Source: Caprella mutica
Taxonomy: Eukaryota > Arthropoda > Malacostraca > Amphipoda > Caprellidae
NCBI GenBank assembly: GCA_947561585.1
Contig: CANNZV010002291.1
Span: 1-64,000 of the forward strand
Direction of reading: 5' to 3'
DNA: 64,000 nt
Part shown: in pieces, positions 1 to 11,673 of the stretch
Numbering within the stretch: the first letter of the stretch is position 1
Layout: each line of letters begins with the position of its first letter
Notes under the pieces: generated by a model
Databases searched by the model: none
Told to the model about the DNA's origin: nothing
The model's input: the letters and a program-made list of their open reading frames with translations, nothing else
Translations under genes and position numbers: made by a program

Positions 1-197
1 ACCTGATTTAATGTTTTAAACACGTTTTTAAAGTTTAAAACATATGATATAACATTTTAAGGTTCCAAACATGCTTGCGATGTTTCACTCATAATTTCAA
101 TGAATCAAACATTAAAAATATGTTTGGACACTCTACAATCAACATGTTTCAATTCATATCTTACGTGCTCGAAGATTATCAAATCCTTGAAATTCTG
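1..197. other. AT-rich left edge, no gene
   Basis: AT-rich sequence with loosely repeated words resembling TGTTTCA and CAAACAT. These may be a degenerate form of the repeat at the right edge of the window. No reading frame or RNA gene is seen. Confidence 0.5.
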
Positions 198-3100
198 AGC
201 CAGTGGCTTAATTCGAAATGATTTGCATATTCACACATTTTGAACCACAAGATAGTGAATTAATTATAAATATTTACTTGAAAGGTGTTTCATTTAATTA
301 CTGATAAATATCTACTAATATAGTATAGTTGCATGCATCAAGGTTTAGGTTTAAAGATATGGTTTAGCATCCTTTAGAAAGAAATTAAAAGATATCATTC
401 TAGTGGTCCAGAATTTCAAAATTGTGCCTATCTACGCATTTTGAGCCCAAGGTAGTGAATTATTCATAGATAGATACGTACAAAGTTTATCGATTCATTA
501 CTGATAAATATCTACTAATAATGCATAATTGGTCACATTAATAATAATCGTTAAGGAACTATAGATATGGTTTAGCACTTTTAGGACAGAAATTAAAGAT
601 ACCATTCTAGTGGCTCAGAATTTAAATGTTGTGCCTATCCACGTATTTTGAACCAGAAAGTAGTGAAGTATTTATAGAAAGACTGTTACAAAGTTGATAG
701 ATTCATTACTGATAAATATCTACTAATAATGTATAATTGGGCACATTAATAATAATCTTTAAGGAACTATAGATATGGTTTAGCACTTTAGGGCAGAAAT
801 TAAAAGATACCATTCTAGTGGCTCTGAATTTAAATGTTGTGCCTATCCACGTATTTTGAACCAGAAGGTAGTGAAGTATTATAGAAAGACTGTTACAAAG
901 TTGATAGATTCATTACTGATAAATATCTACTAATAATGTATAATTGGGCACATTAATAATAATCTTTAAGGAACTATAGATATGGTTTAGCACTTTTAGG
1001 GCAGAAATTAAAAGATACCATTCTAGTGGCTCAGAATTTAAATGTTGTGCCTATTCCACGTATTTTGAACTTGAAGGTTGTGAAGTATTTATAGAAAGAC
1101 TGTTACAAAGTTAATCGATTCATTACTGATAATATATACTAATATGGTATAGTTTGGACACATTAATTATAATCTTTACGGATCTAAAGATGTGGTTTAG
1201 CACTTTTAGGGCAGAAATTAAAAATATATCATTCTTATGGCTCAGAATTTAAATGTTGTGCCTATTCACGTATTTTGAACAAGAAGGTAGTGAAGTATTT
1301 ATAGAAAGACTGTTACAAAGTTGATCGATTCATTACTGATAAATATTTACTAATAAGGTATAGTTTGGTACATTAATAATAATCTTTAAGGAACTGAAGA
1401 TATGGTTTAGCACTTTAGAGCAGAAATTAAAAGATATCATTCTAGTGTCTCAGAATTTAAATATTGTGCCTATCCACGTATTTTGAACCAGAAGGTAGAG
1501 AAGGTATATATAGAAAGACTGTTACAAAGTTGATTGATTCATTACTGATACATATCTTCTAATAAGGTATAGTTTGGTACATTAATAATAATCTTTAAGG
1601 AACTATATACATGGTTTAGCACTTTTAGGGCAGAAATTAAAAGATATCATTCTAGTGGCTCAGAATTTAATTGTTGTGCCTATCCACGTATTTTGAACCT
1701 GAAGGTAGTGAAGTATTTATAGAAAGACTGTTACAAAGTTGATCGATTCATTACTGATACATATCTACTAATAAGGTATAGTTTGGTACATTAATAATAT
1801 TCTTTAAGGAACTAAATATATGGTTTAACACTTTTAGGGCAGAAATTAAAAGATATCATTCTAGTGGCTCTGAATTTGAATGTTGTGCCTATTCACGTAT
1901 TTTGAACCAGAAGGTAGTGAAGTTTTTATAGAAAGACTGTTACACAGTTTATCGATTCATTACTGATAAATATCTACTAATAATGCGTAATTGGTCACAT
2001 TAATAATAATCTTTAAGGAACTAAAGATATGGTTTAGCACTTTTAGGGCAGAAATTAAAAGATACCATTCTAGTGGCTCAGAATTTAAATGTTGTGCCTA
2101 TCCACGTATTTTGAACCAGAAGGTAGTGAAGTATTTATAGAAAGACTGTTACAAAGTTGATAGACTCATTACTGATAAATATCTAATAATAATGTATAAT
2201 TGGGCACATTAATAATAATCTTTAAGGAACTATAGATATGGTTTAGCACTTCTAGGGCAGAAATTAAAAGATACCATTCTAGTGGCTCTGAATTTAAATG
2301 TTGTGCCTATCCACGTATTTTGAACAAGAAGGTAGTGAAGTATTTATAGAAAGACTGTTACAAAGTTGATCGATTCATTACTGATAAATATTTACTAATA
2401 AGGTATAGTTTGGTACATTAATAACAATCTTTAAGGAACTAAAGATATGGTTTAGCACTTTTAGAGCAGAAATTAAAAGATATCATTCTAGTGGCTCAGA
2501 ATTTAAATGTTGTGCCTATCCACGTATTTTGAACCAGAAGGTAGTGAAGTATATATAGAAAGACTGTTACAAAGTTGATCGATTCATTACTGATACATAT
2601 CTAATAATAAGGTATAGTTTGGTACATCAATAATATTCTTTAAGGAACTAAATATATGGTTTAACAGTTTTAGGGCAGAAATTTAAAGATATCATTCTAG
2701 TGGCTCAGAATTTGAATGTTGTGCCTATTCACGTATTTTGAACCAAAAGGTAGTGAAGTTTTTATAGAAAGACTGTTACAAAGTTTATCGATTCATTACT
2801 GATAAATATCTACTAATAATGTGTAATTGGTCACATTAATAATAATCTTTAAGGAACTAAAGATATGGTTTAGCACTTTTAGGGCAGAAATTAAAAGATA
2901 TCATTCTAGTGGCTCAGAATTTTAATGTTGTGCCTATTCACGTATTTTGAACCAGAAGGTAGTGAAGTTTTTATAGAAAGACTGTTACAAAGTTTATCGA
3001 TTCATTACTGATAAATATCTACTAATAATGCGTAATTGGTCACATTAATAATAATCTTTAAGGAACTAAAGATATGGTTTAGCACTTTTAGGGCAAAAAT

Positions 3101-4170
3101 TAAAAGATACCATTCTAGTGGCTCAGAATTTAAATGTTGTGCCTATCCACGTATTTTGAACCAGAAGGTAGTGAAGTATTTATAGAAAGACTGTTACAAA
3201 GTTGATAGATTCATTACTGATGAATATCTACTAATAATGTATAATTGGGCACATTAATAATAATCTTTAAGGAACTATAGATATGGTTTAGCACTTTTAG
3301 GGCAGAAATTAAAAGATACCATTCTAGTGGCTCTGAATTTAAATGTTGTGCCTATCCACGTATTTTGAACCAGAAGGTAGTGAAGTATTTATAGAAAGAC
3401 TGTTACAAAGTTGATAGATTCATTACTGATAAATATCTACTAATAATGTATCATTGGGCACATTAATAATTATCTTTAAGGAACTATAGATATGGTTTAG
3501 CACTTTTAAGGCAGAAATTAAAAGATACCATTCTAGTGGCTCAGAATTTAAATGTTGTGCCTATCCACGTATTTTGAACCAGAAGGTAGTGAAGTATTTA
3601 TAGAAAGACTGTTACAAAGTTGATAGATTCATTACTGATAAATAGCTACTAATAATGTATAATTGGGCACATTAATAATAATATTTAAGGATCTAAAGAT
3701 ATGGTTTAGCACTTTTAGGGCAGAAATTAAAAGATACCATTCTAGTGGCTCAGAATTTAAATGTTGTGCCCATCCACGTATTTTGAACCAGAAGGTAGTG
3801 AAGTATTTATAGAAATACTGTTACAAGGTTGATAGATTCATTACTGTTAAATAGCTACTAATAATGTATCATTGGGCACATTAATAATAATCTTTAAGGA
3901 TCCAAATATATGGACTAGCACTTTCAGGGCTCAAATTAAAAGATATCATTCTAGTGGCTCCGAATTGAAATGTTGTGCCTATCCACGCATTTTGAGCTAC
4001 TAGGTAGTGAATTAGTTATAGATAGACATTTTTCAAGTTTTCCGATTCATTACGGATAAATATATGCTAATATGGTCTAGTTGCACGCATGAATAATACT
4101 CTTTAAGGATCTAAAGATATGGTTTAGCACTTTTAGGGATGAAAATATAACATTGTATTCTAGTGACTCA
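198..4170. repeat. 208-bp satellite array, about 19 copies
   Basis: Head-to-tail units of about 208 bp. The anchor word GTTGTGCCTAT recurs near 631, 839, 1047, 1258, 1466, 1675 and so on to 3974. Each unit carries AGTGGCTCAGAATTT, TATTTTGAACCAGAAGG, TTCATTACTGATAAATA and ATGGTTTAGCAC in that order. Central units look about 90-97% alike, while the first (198-420) and last (3970-4170) are clearly diverged, as expected for an array homogenised in the middle. No transposase, terminal inverted repeat or long reading frame is present. Whether it is centromeric, heterochromatic or only local cannot be told from here. Confidence 0.95.
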
Positions 4171-4700
4171 GAATAGAAATATATCGCTAGTAGAGGAATT
4201 CTGAGCCACTAATGATTATTTTCTCGTTATCAATGATATTACACAATGTTTATTAATTCTTTCTCATTAGCACATCTTGAATTACAATGAATACGCGTGT
4301 TTTCACAAGTAAAACATAAAATTTAGCTTGATTAGAATATCTGTTGAAGTGGCTCAATTTGCTATTTCAATGGAGGTCTATGTTCGATATGAGCCACTGT
4401 TTTTTAATATCCATTAAACTGAAATTTTTTTTTTTTTTTTTTTTGTGCTCTATTTATTTATAATCATAATACATATATTTCTTGTTGACAAAATGTCATT
4501 TAGTAGGTATTTTTGAAAAGTGGCTCAAAATCAAAATATTCAATTTTGAGCCACTTCCTTATTTTCTGAAATACCATCATTTTATTATTTTTTTATAATT
4601 ATATCTCATTTATAATGCAATCTAAATAATATATTAAAATGTTAACTTTGTACAAAGTCTGTAAGACCTAAAATTGAAGTGGCTCAAAATCCGCATTTAC
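4171..4700. repeat. Scattered GTGGCTCA / TGAGCCAC motifs
   Basis: Flank of the satellite with further copies of its core octamer in both orientations, near 4198, 4350, 4391, 4519, 4550 and 4680. At 4518-4531 and 4543-4556 two 14-bp arms (AAGTGGCTCAAAAT and its complement) form a perfect inverted repeat with an 11-bp loop. A poly-T tract lies at about 4426-4444. No gene is seen. Confidence 0.7.
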
Positions 4701-5163
4701 TTAACCGTTTGATATTTTTCATGATCAACTTTCCCTACCTAAAATAAATTTTAGTGTCAGCTAATCAGAATTTTTAGGTAATTAGAGATATTTTAGAATG
4801 TTACGTGTAATAAGAGTGTAAGATAAAAAATTCCGATTATAATATAAACGCAATTTTAAATTATATAATATCAAATTAATTCTTATATTACTATAATCTC
4901 TTATAACTAATAATACGAAACATATATTGAAAAGAAATAGAGAATTCTTCATCAGCAACACACGAATCATCATAAAGAGAGAAAAGTATGATAGGTACCT
5001 AAATTCACCACTGATTAAGCCTTCTAAAGCTCTTTTAGACCATAATTACTAAATCATATTTTACCTTGCCTCTCATTCTGCCAGGGACAATTACACTACC
5101 TAAATCATTCTATGACGTTTATTACCCCATAAAATGCTCCTCTCCATCGATTTTGTCATTCAG
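4701..5163. other. AT-rich spacer, no gene
   Basis: Very AT-rich to about 5030, then balanced in composition. A 63-codon minus-strand frame at 4782-4973 is low-complexity hydrophobic sequence and is not taken as a gene. Confidence 0.5.
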
Positions 5164-5276
5164 TAAGAAAGCCAAACAGCGCCGATCTTTTGAACGGATC
5201 GCAGGAAATGACAGCAAAGAATGACCGTCCAGACCGTGATGTAGGAAAGTCCTTTGATGGAAGAAGTTCAGTGTAA
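5164..5276 (+). other. Possible coding exon, strand undecided
   Basis: A short GC-richer island. On the plus strand an acceptor-like CGATTTTGTCATTCAG precedes 36 open codons of hydrophilic, protein-like composition. They end in TAA (5274-5276), with AATAAA near 5320. However, the minus strand across the same bases is also open for about 60 codons and has AATAAA next to its stop, so the strand cannot be decided. No family is recognised. It may equally be a relic or chance. Confidence 0.15.
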
Positions 5277-5680
5277 TGAACGACCTGAACTTCAATTCGC
5301 GATTGTTAGGTCATTTTTTCAATAAATAAATATTTATCAGAGTGATAACTCTTAGCTATTATAGGTTAAGTTAATGCTCCGCTGGCATATATAGTGTTAG
5401 AGCAATTGAATAACGTTTCTTTTAAATAGGTAGCATATAGTGAACGACCTGAACTTCAATTAAAGATTATTAGGCATTTTTTTCAATAAATACATATCTA
5501 TCAGAGAGATAACTCATGGATATCTTAGGTTAAGTTAATAAGAGCATTAAAATAACGTTTCTGTTAAATAAGTAGCACATACTAAACGACATGAACATCA
5601 ATTCAACATTGCATGGTCATTTTTTTCAATAAAAAGATATCTATTAGTGAGATAACTCATAAATCTCTTAGGTGAACTAT
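5266..5680. repeat. Three diverged tandem copies of a 142-165 bp unit
   Basis: Units start near 5278, 5442 and 5585 with GAACGACCTGAACTTCAATT or a close variant. Each continues through TTTTTTCAATAAA, TATCAGAGNGATAACTC and CTTAGGTTAAGTTAA. Divergence is moderate, so this is an old local duplication. The first copy begins exactly where the possible exon at 5164-5276 ends. Confidence 0.85.
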
Positions 5681-5971
5681 GTATAACAACCATTATTATT
5701 TGTTTTACGCATATTAAAGATAATCCTTTTTGACTTTACTAAATTACTGATTCATTTTATTTTGTTAATATGAAAATTGATGCAATATCAATTACAATAA
5801 CATTTAAAAACTTCAAAAAAATAACGAAATAATTATGAAACTATTTGTAGATACTAATAAAAAAAACTGTCTATTTGTATGATTTGTGTAAAAAGACTGT
5901 GAAGATTTGAATTTTTAGTCTTTCGCCGCATTATCGCTCGTCAACACCTCAGTGAAGTGTTCAATCATTGA

Positions 5972-6085
5972 GTGATGCTACTTCAACATGGTACTACGAG
6001 TATCAAAACCCCGTGTGACTTCTTCATTTGGGGTTATATAAAGCCAATCCTCTTCGCTAATTATATTAGATTGATTAAACAGTAA
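5972..6085 (+). pseudogene. Tc1/mariner-type transposase relic (C-terminal catalytic fragment)
   Basis: An open stretch of 37 codons whose centre reads TPCDFFIWGYIKPILFAN. This matches the conserved block around the last catalytic aspartate in arthropod Tc1/mariner-type transposases (usual form S-P-D-L-T-P-x-D-F-F-L-W-G-x-[IVL]-K followed by Y-A-N). The expected SPDL before TP is degraded to SIK, and the frame closes at TAA 6083-6085. No other part of the protein, no TIRs and no start codon could be found. The family call rests on motif memory only. It appears to be a dead fragment in AT-rich DNA just upstream of the Helitron-like element. Confidence 0.6.
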
Positions 6086-6697
6086 AAATTAACTTTACTG
6101 CTATATTTTTCAATCATACAACATAATTACAAAACATTAAATTAGCAGAATATACATTTTGACACAATTGAATTCACCTGCGGGGAGCGATCGGCAGCAG
6201 TAGAACGAAAAGAATATAAAAATATATATTTTTTAAGAAGATAATCAGATATCAGCTAGTCGTTGTTATTCATCTAACAATAGAAATAACAGTGTGCTAG
6301 TGATAATACAGATATGAAAAGGTCGAAATTACTGGTTGTTACGATTTAATTTACATATTTTGTAAGAATTCCTAAAAGTAGCATATAATCGATTTAAGAA
6401 AATATAAACAAACCTAGTAATACAGTATAGCAGTAGGTAGGCGCTAGGTAGTTTGAATTTATTAAACGGTAGGGAAGGATGGAAAGGTGAGAGACTTTTC
6501 ACCTCGTAGCTATCTAACTTCTTTATTAGATACTTAATAATCCAAAATGCGCTACTTCCTCGGCGATAATCTTATTTAATGCAACATCAGCAATGTGGTA
6601 GCTAAAATTATGTCACTAATTCGACTGTTTTCTGAAAATTCAAGCAAGTTACGAGTGTCATGAATTTAAACATTTAATAGAGTTTAAAAGATATATA
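6086..6697. other. AT-rich spacer, no gene
   Basis: No long frame, RNA gene or clear repeat seen. Confidence 0.5.
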
Positions 6698-7930
6698 TCT
6701 CTATAATATAATACGCTAGATCTGTGTGTTTGTCTGTCTGTGTGTTACTTGGAGCAATATTATTCACAAACGGTTAGACCTAGAGACTTGAAAATTTACA
6801 ACTTTTTAGAAAGTCGTGTCGAATTTAACGTGTTAAAAGGATTATTTGAAATTCAAACGTGTTTTCATTAACACTTGATTTATAATGATATAGATAGAAA
6901 TTAATTAGACATACTTTCCAGGATATTTTCAGAGACTATCAAACAGAATGGGCTGAAATTTTCTGGAAACCTACGGCCTATGGTCCTACAGAACGCTATT
7001 GATTTGTTTTACGAAATTCAAACGTGTTTTTGAATTATTCAAATTTTAAGTTTTAATGGAATAGATAGGGATTTAATTCAAATCGGCAAATACATATCCC
7101 TACAAACAACGGTGTGTCGATTCGATGGAACAATCTTTTGATTCGACATCCCAGGCAATCGAAGAGCAATCGAATCGATATACGTTGTTTATAGGAATGG
7201 TGACATACGAAATAATTGAAAAAATAAAATTTGCATTAATTGAATCGAAAAAATATCTGCAATATGTAAAAATGGTCAACAAAAATGACTGCGTTAACCG
7301 TTTTCCGAAATTCGAAGGGCTTTTCGAGATATGACAAAAATTAGAAAACGAATAATAAAATTCTACGCTGCATGGTTATCATTTCTCCTCATGAAAATAC
7401 ATTATATATTTTGCACGATTGAAAATATAATAATTAATTTTAATATTGATATTGACGGGTGGGAATATGAATAAATATTTGAAATAAACGATATTTAAAA
7501 TACATTGAATAGAATAATAACGAATTTTACATTATTTTATTAAGTAATTTAAAGAAATGGAATATTAGCTGCTACCTATATAATATGACGATTTTATTTC
7601 TCCTATTTCAAGCATTGAACTGATCGATGTAGCTAATTGTTTTACTTTTTCATAATGTGATTATTGGAATTATGTTTATAATTTGTAGTTATTTATACAG
7701 CTATTTTACATAATAATTTATGATCTATACGACAGTATTCTATCAAATTGATGACGTCACGGGACAGAAAATTACTCTTTACTGGTACCTAATTCTTATG
7801 AAATGTAATGGAAAACGGTATGTGTAATGTGTATGAACAAACACAATAAGTGATGTACTAAAATATTAATACTAAAAAATATATAATAATATATACACGC
7901 TACCGTGCATTTTGCATGTGTAACCACTAG
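6698..7930 (+). mobile_element. Helitron-like non-autonomous element
   Basis: The left end reads TCTCTATAATATAATACG, followed by a TGTCTGTCTGTGTG block and then ACAAACGGTTAGACC. This is a layout often seen at the 5' ends of insect Helitrons. The right end carries a degenerate hairpin around CGTGCATTTTGCATG (about 7904-7918), then GTAACCACTAG, ending in CTAG at 7927-7930. The preceding base at the left is A and the following base at the right is T, as expected for insertion between A and T. An internal direct repeat starts GAAATTCAAACGTG at about 6849 and 7012. No helicase or Rep reading frame is present, so it would depend on another copy. The assignment rests on end features only. Confidence 0.5.
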
Positions 7931-7944
7931 TTTATTGCATGGCC

Positions 7945-8063
7945 GGTAAATTCCACCGCGGAAAGTTCTCCCGTGGAAAGTTCCACCAGGAAGATTCCAC
8001 CGCGGAAGATTCCACCGGCGTTAAATGCAAGATGTGGAAAATTCCACAACGGATGATTCCACC
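7945..8063. repeat. 15-bp repeat array, left arm
   Basis: Degenerate tandem GGAARRTTCCACCGC units, in inverted relation to those at 10717-10836. Confidence 0.8.
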
Positions 8064-8435
8064 ATTTTGAAAAAAATATTCAAATAAACAGTATAAATAA
8101 ACAATAAATTTTAAAATGTATTTCTAAGTATAGGTAATGGATAATTATAAATGAATAAATCTTCCTTTTAAATATAAAACAATTAATAATCCATCATATG
8201 GGCATTAAATATTTAACTGATTAAAAGTGACAGAATATGACGCTGGTATTGGAACATCAACCTATGGCAATACTGATAAATTTAGCTTTTTGAATCTATC
8301 AAATCTGAACATTAAAGTTCAGATTTTAATATTTGATTCAAAAATAAATTTTGTTATGTTTCATTATTGAAAAGGTTAATATTAAGCAGCAATATATGTC
8401 AAGCATGTTTTTAATGTCTATTTCTATAGAGTCAA
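8064..8435. other. Interior of outer fold-back element, no gene
   Basis: AT-rich, with no frame or repeat recognised. Confidence 0.4.
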
Positions 8436-9969
8436 TTTAAGGGCACCGTTCTCAGATTTTGAAAAGTTTTTTATTATTGAAGCTACGGTTGTGAAACTTT
8501 GTTCACATACATAAAATGAATTCTAAAATGTTTTTGTATTTGACATTTTTTCGATTCGACCCATAGAAAACGAGTTGTTCGAATTTCGAACAAATTTCGA
8601 ACAGTGTGTAAATTAATAAATGGATACTACAATTTTGTAGCTATGACATTATGTTTTTTGCATTCGATTCTCCACAAGATTCTCTACAAACTGTTGGAGC
8701 GTTTTTTTGATTTTTCGGATTGGTTTTCGAATTATTGAAATTTTTAGTGAAAAAAAAAATTAAAAAATATAAATTTCAAAATTAAATATTTCGAAAATTA
8801 AATAAAACTCTTCAAGAGTTTGTAGAGAATTTCGGGGAGAATCGAATGCAATAAACCGCAAAGCCGTAGCTTCTACCAAAAAAAAAAAGCCTTAGGCTTT
8901 TGAATTACATGATTTGTAGATATCTGAAGTAACGAGTAATCTCCCATTCAAAATTTGATAATCTGGCACGCAGCATACTACTCTCGCGAAGGTCTGCGGG
9001 TAACTGAGGAATATTTCTTTGCAAACCTTAGTGGATGTGTTATTAGTGGTAGGTTAGATACCAGATATAGAGAGATAATTAATTATTACGAATTATAATT
9101 GGCTGAGAGATGGTTTTTAGAGTACATATTGACCAAGGTTCATAGACTATAGCAGGTTAAACGAATGGGGAAAAAATTGCCATTGAGAAAACAATATTTT
9201 CTGTCTTCCTTCTCGAATATCTCTTAAACGGTAGATTAAACTTGTGCGTGACTCAGAATAGAATTCTTTAGAATTTAATAATTTATCGAATGGTATAAAA
9301 AAATATTTCAATAAAATGGTTATTATCACTACAAAACCAACAAAAACTAACTGCTATTCACTACGACAATTAGCAATGGAAGGAACAATTTCTGTCTTTC
9401 TTCTTGAATATCTCTTAAACGATAGATTAAACCCGGGCGTGAGTCAGAATAGAATTCTTTAGAATTTAATATTCTATCGAATGGTATAAAAAATATTTCA
9501 AAGAAATGGTTATTTCCACTGTTAAAAGAACAAAAAGCTAACTACTATTCACGTCGTTGTCCGTTAATTAATGGGCACTGGTCAATATTTTAATCCGCTT
9601 TAATTACTCTAGCTAAAAGCCTAAAATAAGAACAAACCTAATATTGCAATAATAAAATAAGAAATAAACAATGTAAAATGTCAATTATTCGTAACATAGG
9701 TTTTAATCTAAAGAATAGGTTTTCATAAAAAGAATTTGTAGACTCAGCTCTTAGTAACATTTCGTACTATTTCTATTCGTTTAACCTGTTATAGTCTATG
9801 AACCTTGCATATTGACTCCCCCGGCCCTCTTTTCCCTTTCTCCCTCTCCTCAGGGGGGTTAGAGTTACACGATACCTCTGGTATTTTCCACACACTATAA
9901 GAAGGTTATGAAGCAACTATTTACACACAAAAAAAAAATTGAGATTTCTTCGGGGACAGTCCCCTTAAA
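8436..9969. mobile_element. Long-inverted-repeat element, family shared with 19955-20792 (copy 1)
   Basis: The ends are TTTAAGGGCACCGTTC at left and GGGGACAGTCCCCTTAAA at right, an imperfect terminal inverted repeat. The interior is itself a large palindrome centred near 8755: GCATTCGATTCTCC with CTCTACAAACT on the left arm (about 8660-8700) returns inverted as AGTTTGTAGAGAAT with GGAGAATCGAATGC (about 8815-8855). Blocks such as GAAGCTACGGTT and AAAACGAGTT match the reverse complement of the right arm of the copy at 19955-20792. The right arm is split by another element (9135-9806). No coding capacity is seen. The superfamily is not recognised. Confidence 0.7.
9135..9806. mobile_element. 672-bp element with 31-bp inverted ends, nested
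   Basis: The left end AAGGTTCATAGACTATAGCA (9135 on, 31 bp to 9165) returns as its reverse complement at 9776-9806 with one mismatch. Inside are two tandem copies of about 192 bp (about 9180-9365 and 9372-9557), each containing GAATATCTCTTAAACG and CAGAATAGAATTCTTTAGAA. No protein frame is found apart from a 60-codon frame inside one repeat. The element lies within the right arm of the 8436-9969 element and so inserted later. Confidence 0.65.
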
Positions 9970-10716
9970 TCAGAGACCTGCTGAACCGAATTTATATTAA
10001 GATGTTGCATATCAAAAGAAACTCTGTACGTGTTATGATTTATATATCTTATGTGAGTTTTGAATTTATGATTTTTATCCGTATGTCTGTGGTTTCAGAT
10101 CGAAGCTAGTTAATGTACTGCAATTTACCTGCTTAACTCTATTTTCAAAATTTAGTTAAACAGTTACAGAAAGTTTTAGCTTTGTAATATTTCTTTTTAT
10201 ATTAAAATATATCGATACTAATTCAACATTTTATTTCAGTACGTGTCAAATTGATTCTTTAATTCCACCATTTATCGTCGCTGATTTAATTTGTAATATA
10301 TCTTGGTACATTTAAAAACTTGGGTGATAGATAGTATTTATATATAAAATATAATTTATGTTAGAAACAAAATATTATCCTTAATTTCAGTTTCAACAAA
10401 TATATGTTTAAAGGAGAATCAAACGGAATCTGAATTGTTGGACACTTGGGCAGTAGAACTTTATTGTTGAATTTCCACGATTTAAATTTTATAAAAAAAT
10501 TAATTGATACATATTTTAAAGATCGTTTGATCTGTTTATCACTTCATATCTTCGCCTTAGCTTATCTCGTAGTTCTTGACTTAACATAACATATTCATAA
10601 AATTTCTTGAATGTCTAACTAATGAAATGTTGTTCGGTTATCACAAAAAAAACATTTTACTTTGAATCAGTTAATATTAAATGTTATACCTTCTGTAAAT
10701 GAAATCCAAAATTATG
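9970..10716. other. Interior of outer fold-back element, no gene
   Basis: AT-rich, with nothing recognised on either strand. Confidence 0.4.
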
Positions 10717-10836
10717 TGGTGGAATCTTCCGTGGTTGAATTTTCCAGCGGTGGAATATTCCGTGGTGGAATTTACCAGCGGTGGAACTTACCTTGTAGAA
10801 CTTTCCGTGGTGGAATTTTCCGCGGGGGAATATACC
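10717..10836. repeat. 15-bp repeat array, right arm
   Basis: Tandem GGTGGAATNTTCCGC-type units, the reverse complement of those at 7945-8063. Confidence 0.8.
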
Positions 10837-11438
10837 TAGAACCGTTTATTGTATTCATCCATCGTCTTCTATTAAAATTTCAGAAATATTTAATTAGTGT
10901 CTTAAATATCACTCTAGTATGATATTTAGATAATTTATAGAGAATCTTACTAGATTTCTGGATAATTTACACTGGAGAGAGTAGTGGTACTTGGATCTTA
11001 ACACATACTGTATTTATCTCAGTTTGTAAACATCTGAGCTCAATCACTAAATAAAAACAGTTGTAATTTAAATACAATGATTTTACTGAAGTTACCTACA
11101 TATAAGAGAGAGTGATTAGAATAGCCCATATAATGCTATTAAATTAATAATGCGTTTTTTTTTCAAAGCCAATTGGCAAATGCAAAGAAAATACCTCAAC
11201 CGAAATCAAATAAGAGAGAGAGATAGAGAACAAGATTCATAGGTCTCCAAGAGAATTAGATCTCCATACATTTTCGCATTCAGACTCGAGGCTCAAGCAG
11301 TAAACAATTAGACGTCGTTGGTTCTCCGGGTATAGGCTCTCCGAGTCCCCAAATCCAGCATCTAAGGTCTGTGCTCTGTATTCAGTTGAAGTTTACACGT
11401 TAATAGAAGAAAGGACCAGATGATGCAACCGAGAAATC
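10837..11438. other. Spacer; possible initiator near 11379
   Basis: AT-rich until about 11200, then GC-richer. ATTCAGTTG at about 11377-11385 fits the arthropod initiator TCAGTT, and GGACC about 30 bases downstream resembles a DPE placed two bases late. This is suggestive only, because both words are short. Confidence 0.25.
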
Positions 11439-11561
11439 ATGCGAGATGAACTAAATTCTCACTCAAAAGAATGGACATTGGGGCATTATGAAGACTCTGA
11501 AAGCTGGTTCAACTCATATCCACATGGTCATGATAAAAAGTACAAATGGCTCGTGGTACAG
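11439..11561 (+). other. Possible first coding exon with strong splice donor
   Basis: ATG at 11439 opens 41 codons of mixed, protein-like composition, rich in Ser, Tyr, Trp, His and Lys. They run directly into CAG|GTGAGT (donor GT at 11562), a near-perfect splice donor in phase 0. A short upstream frame (ATG at 11421) ends before it. It lies 60 bp downstream of an initiator-like TCAGTT. No homologous family is recognised and no partner exon was found. It may compete with, or be 5' UTR for, the frame at 11674. Confidence 0.25.
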
Positions 11562-11673
11562 GTGAGTTGTGTGAGTCTATGTGAACTACAGCGTTCTGCA
11601 TTCACTGCATCCTCCGTGTGGGATGGAGCTCACTGGTCTTACAAAATGCTTGAAAGGAGGTTTTCTCGATTCC

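Larger units (their letters stand above)
7945..10836. mobile_element. Fold-back-like element with short-repeat arms (outermost of a nest)
   Basis: At 7945-8063 lie about seven copies of a 15-bp unit close to GGAAGATTCCACCGC. At 10717-10836 about eight copies of the same unit occur as the reverse complement (GGTGGAATCTTCC type). The two arrays thus form an inverted pair 2.65 kb apart, like the arms of fold-back elements. Between them sits at least one other element (8436-9969). No target duplication or transposase was found. The 86-codon frame starting at 10662 is the array read as protein and is not a gene. Confidence 0.45.

Noticed and set aside
6034..6042. TATA box (TATATAAAG)
   Set aside because: It lies inside the transposase relic, where it encodes part of the conserved GYIK block, and no initiator follows.
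10662..10922. 86-codon frame with Gly-Gly-Ile-Phe-Arg repeats
   Set aside because: Produced by the 15-bp repeat array at 10717-10836.
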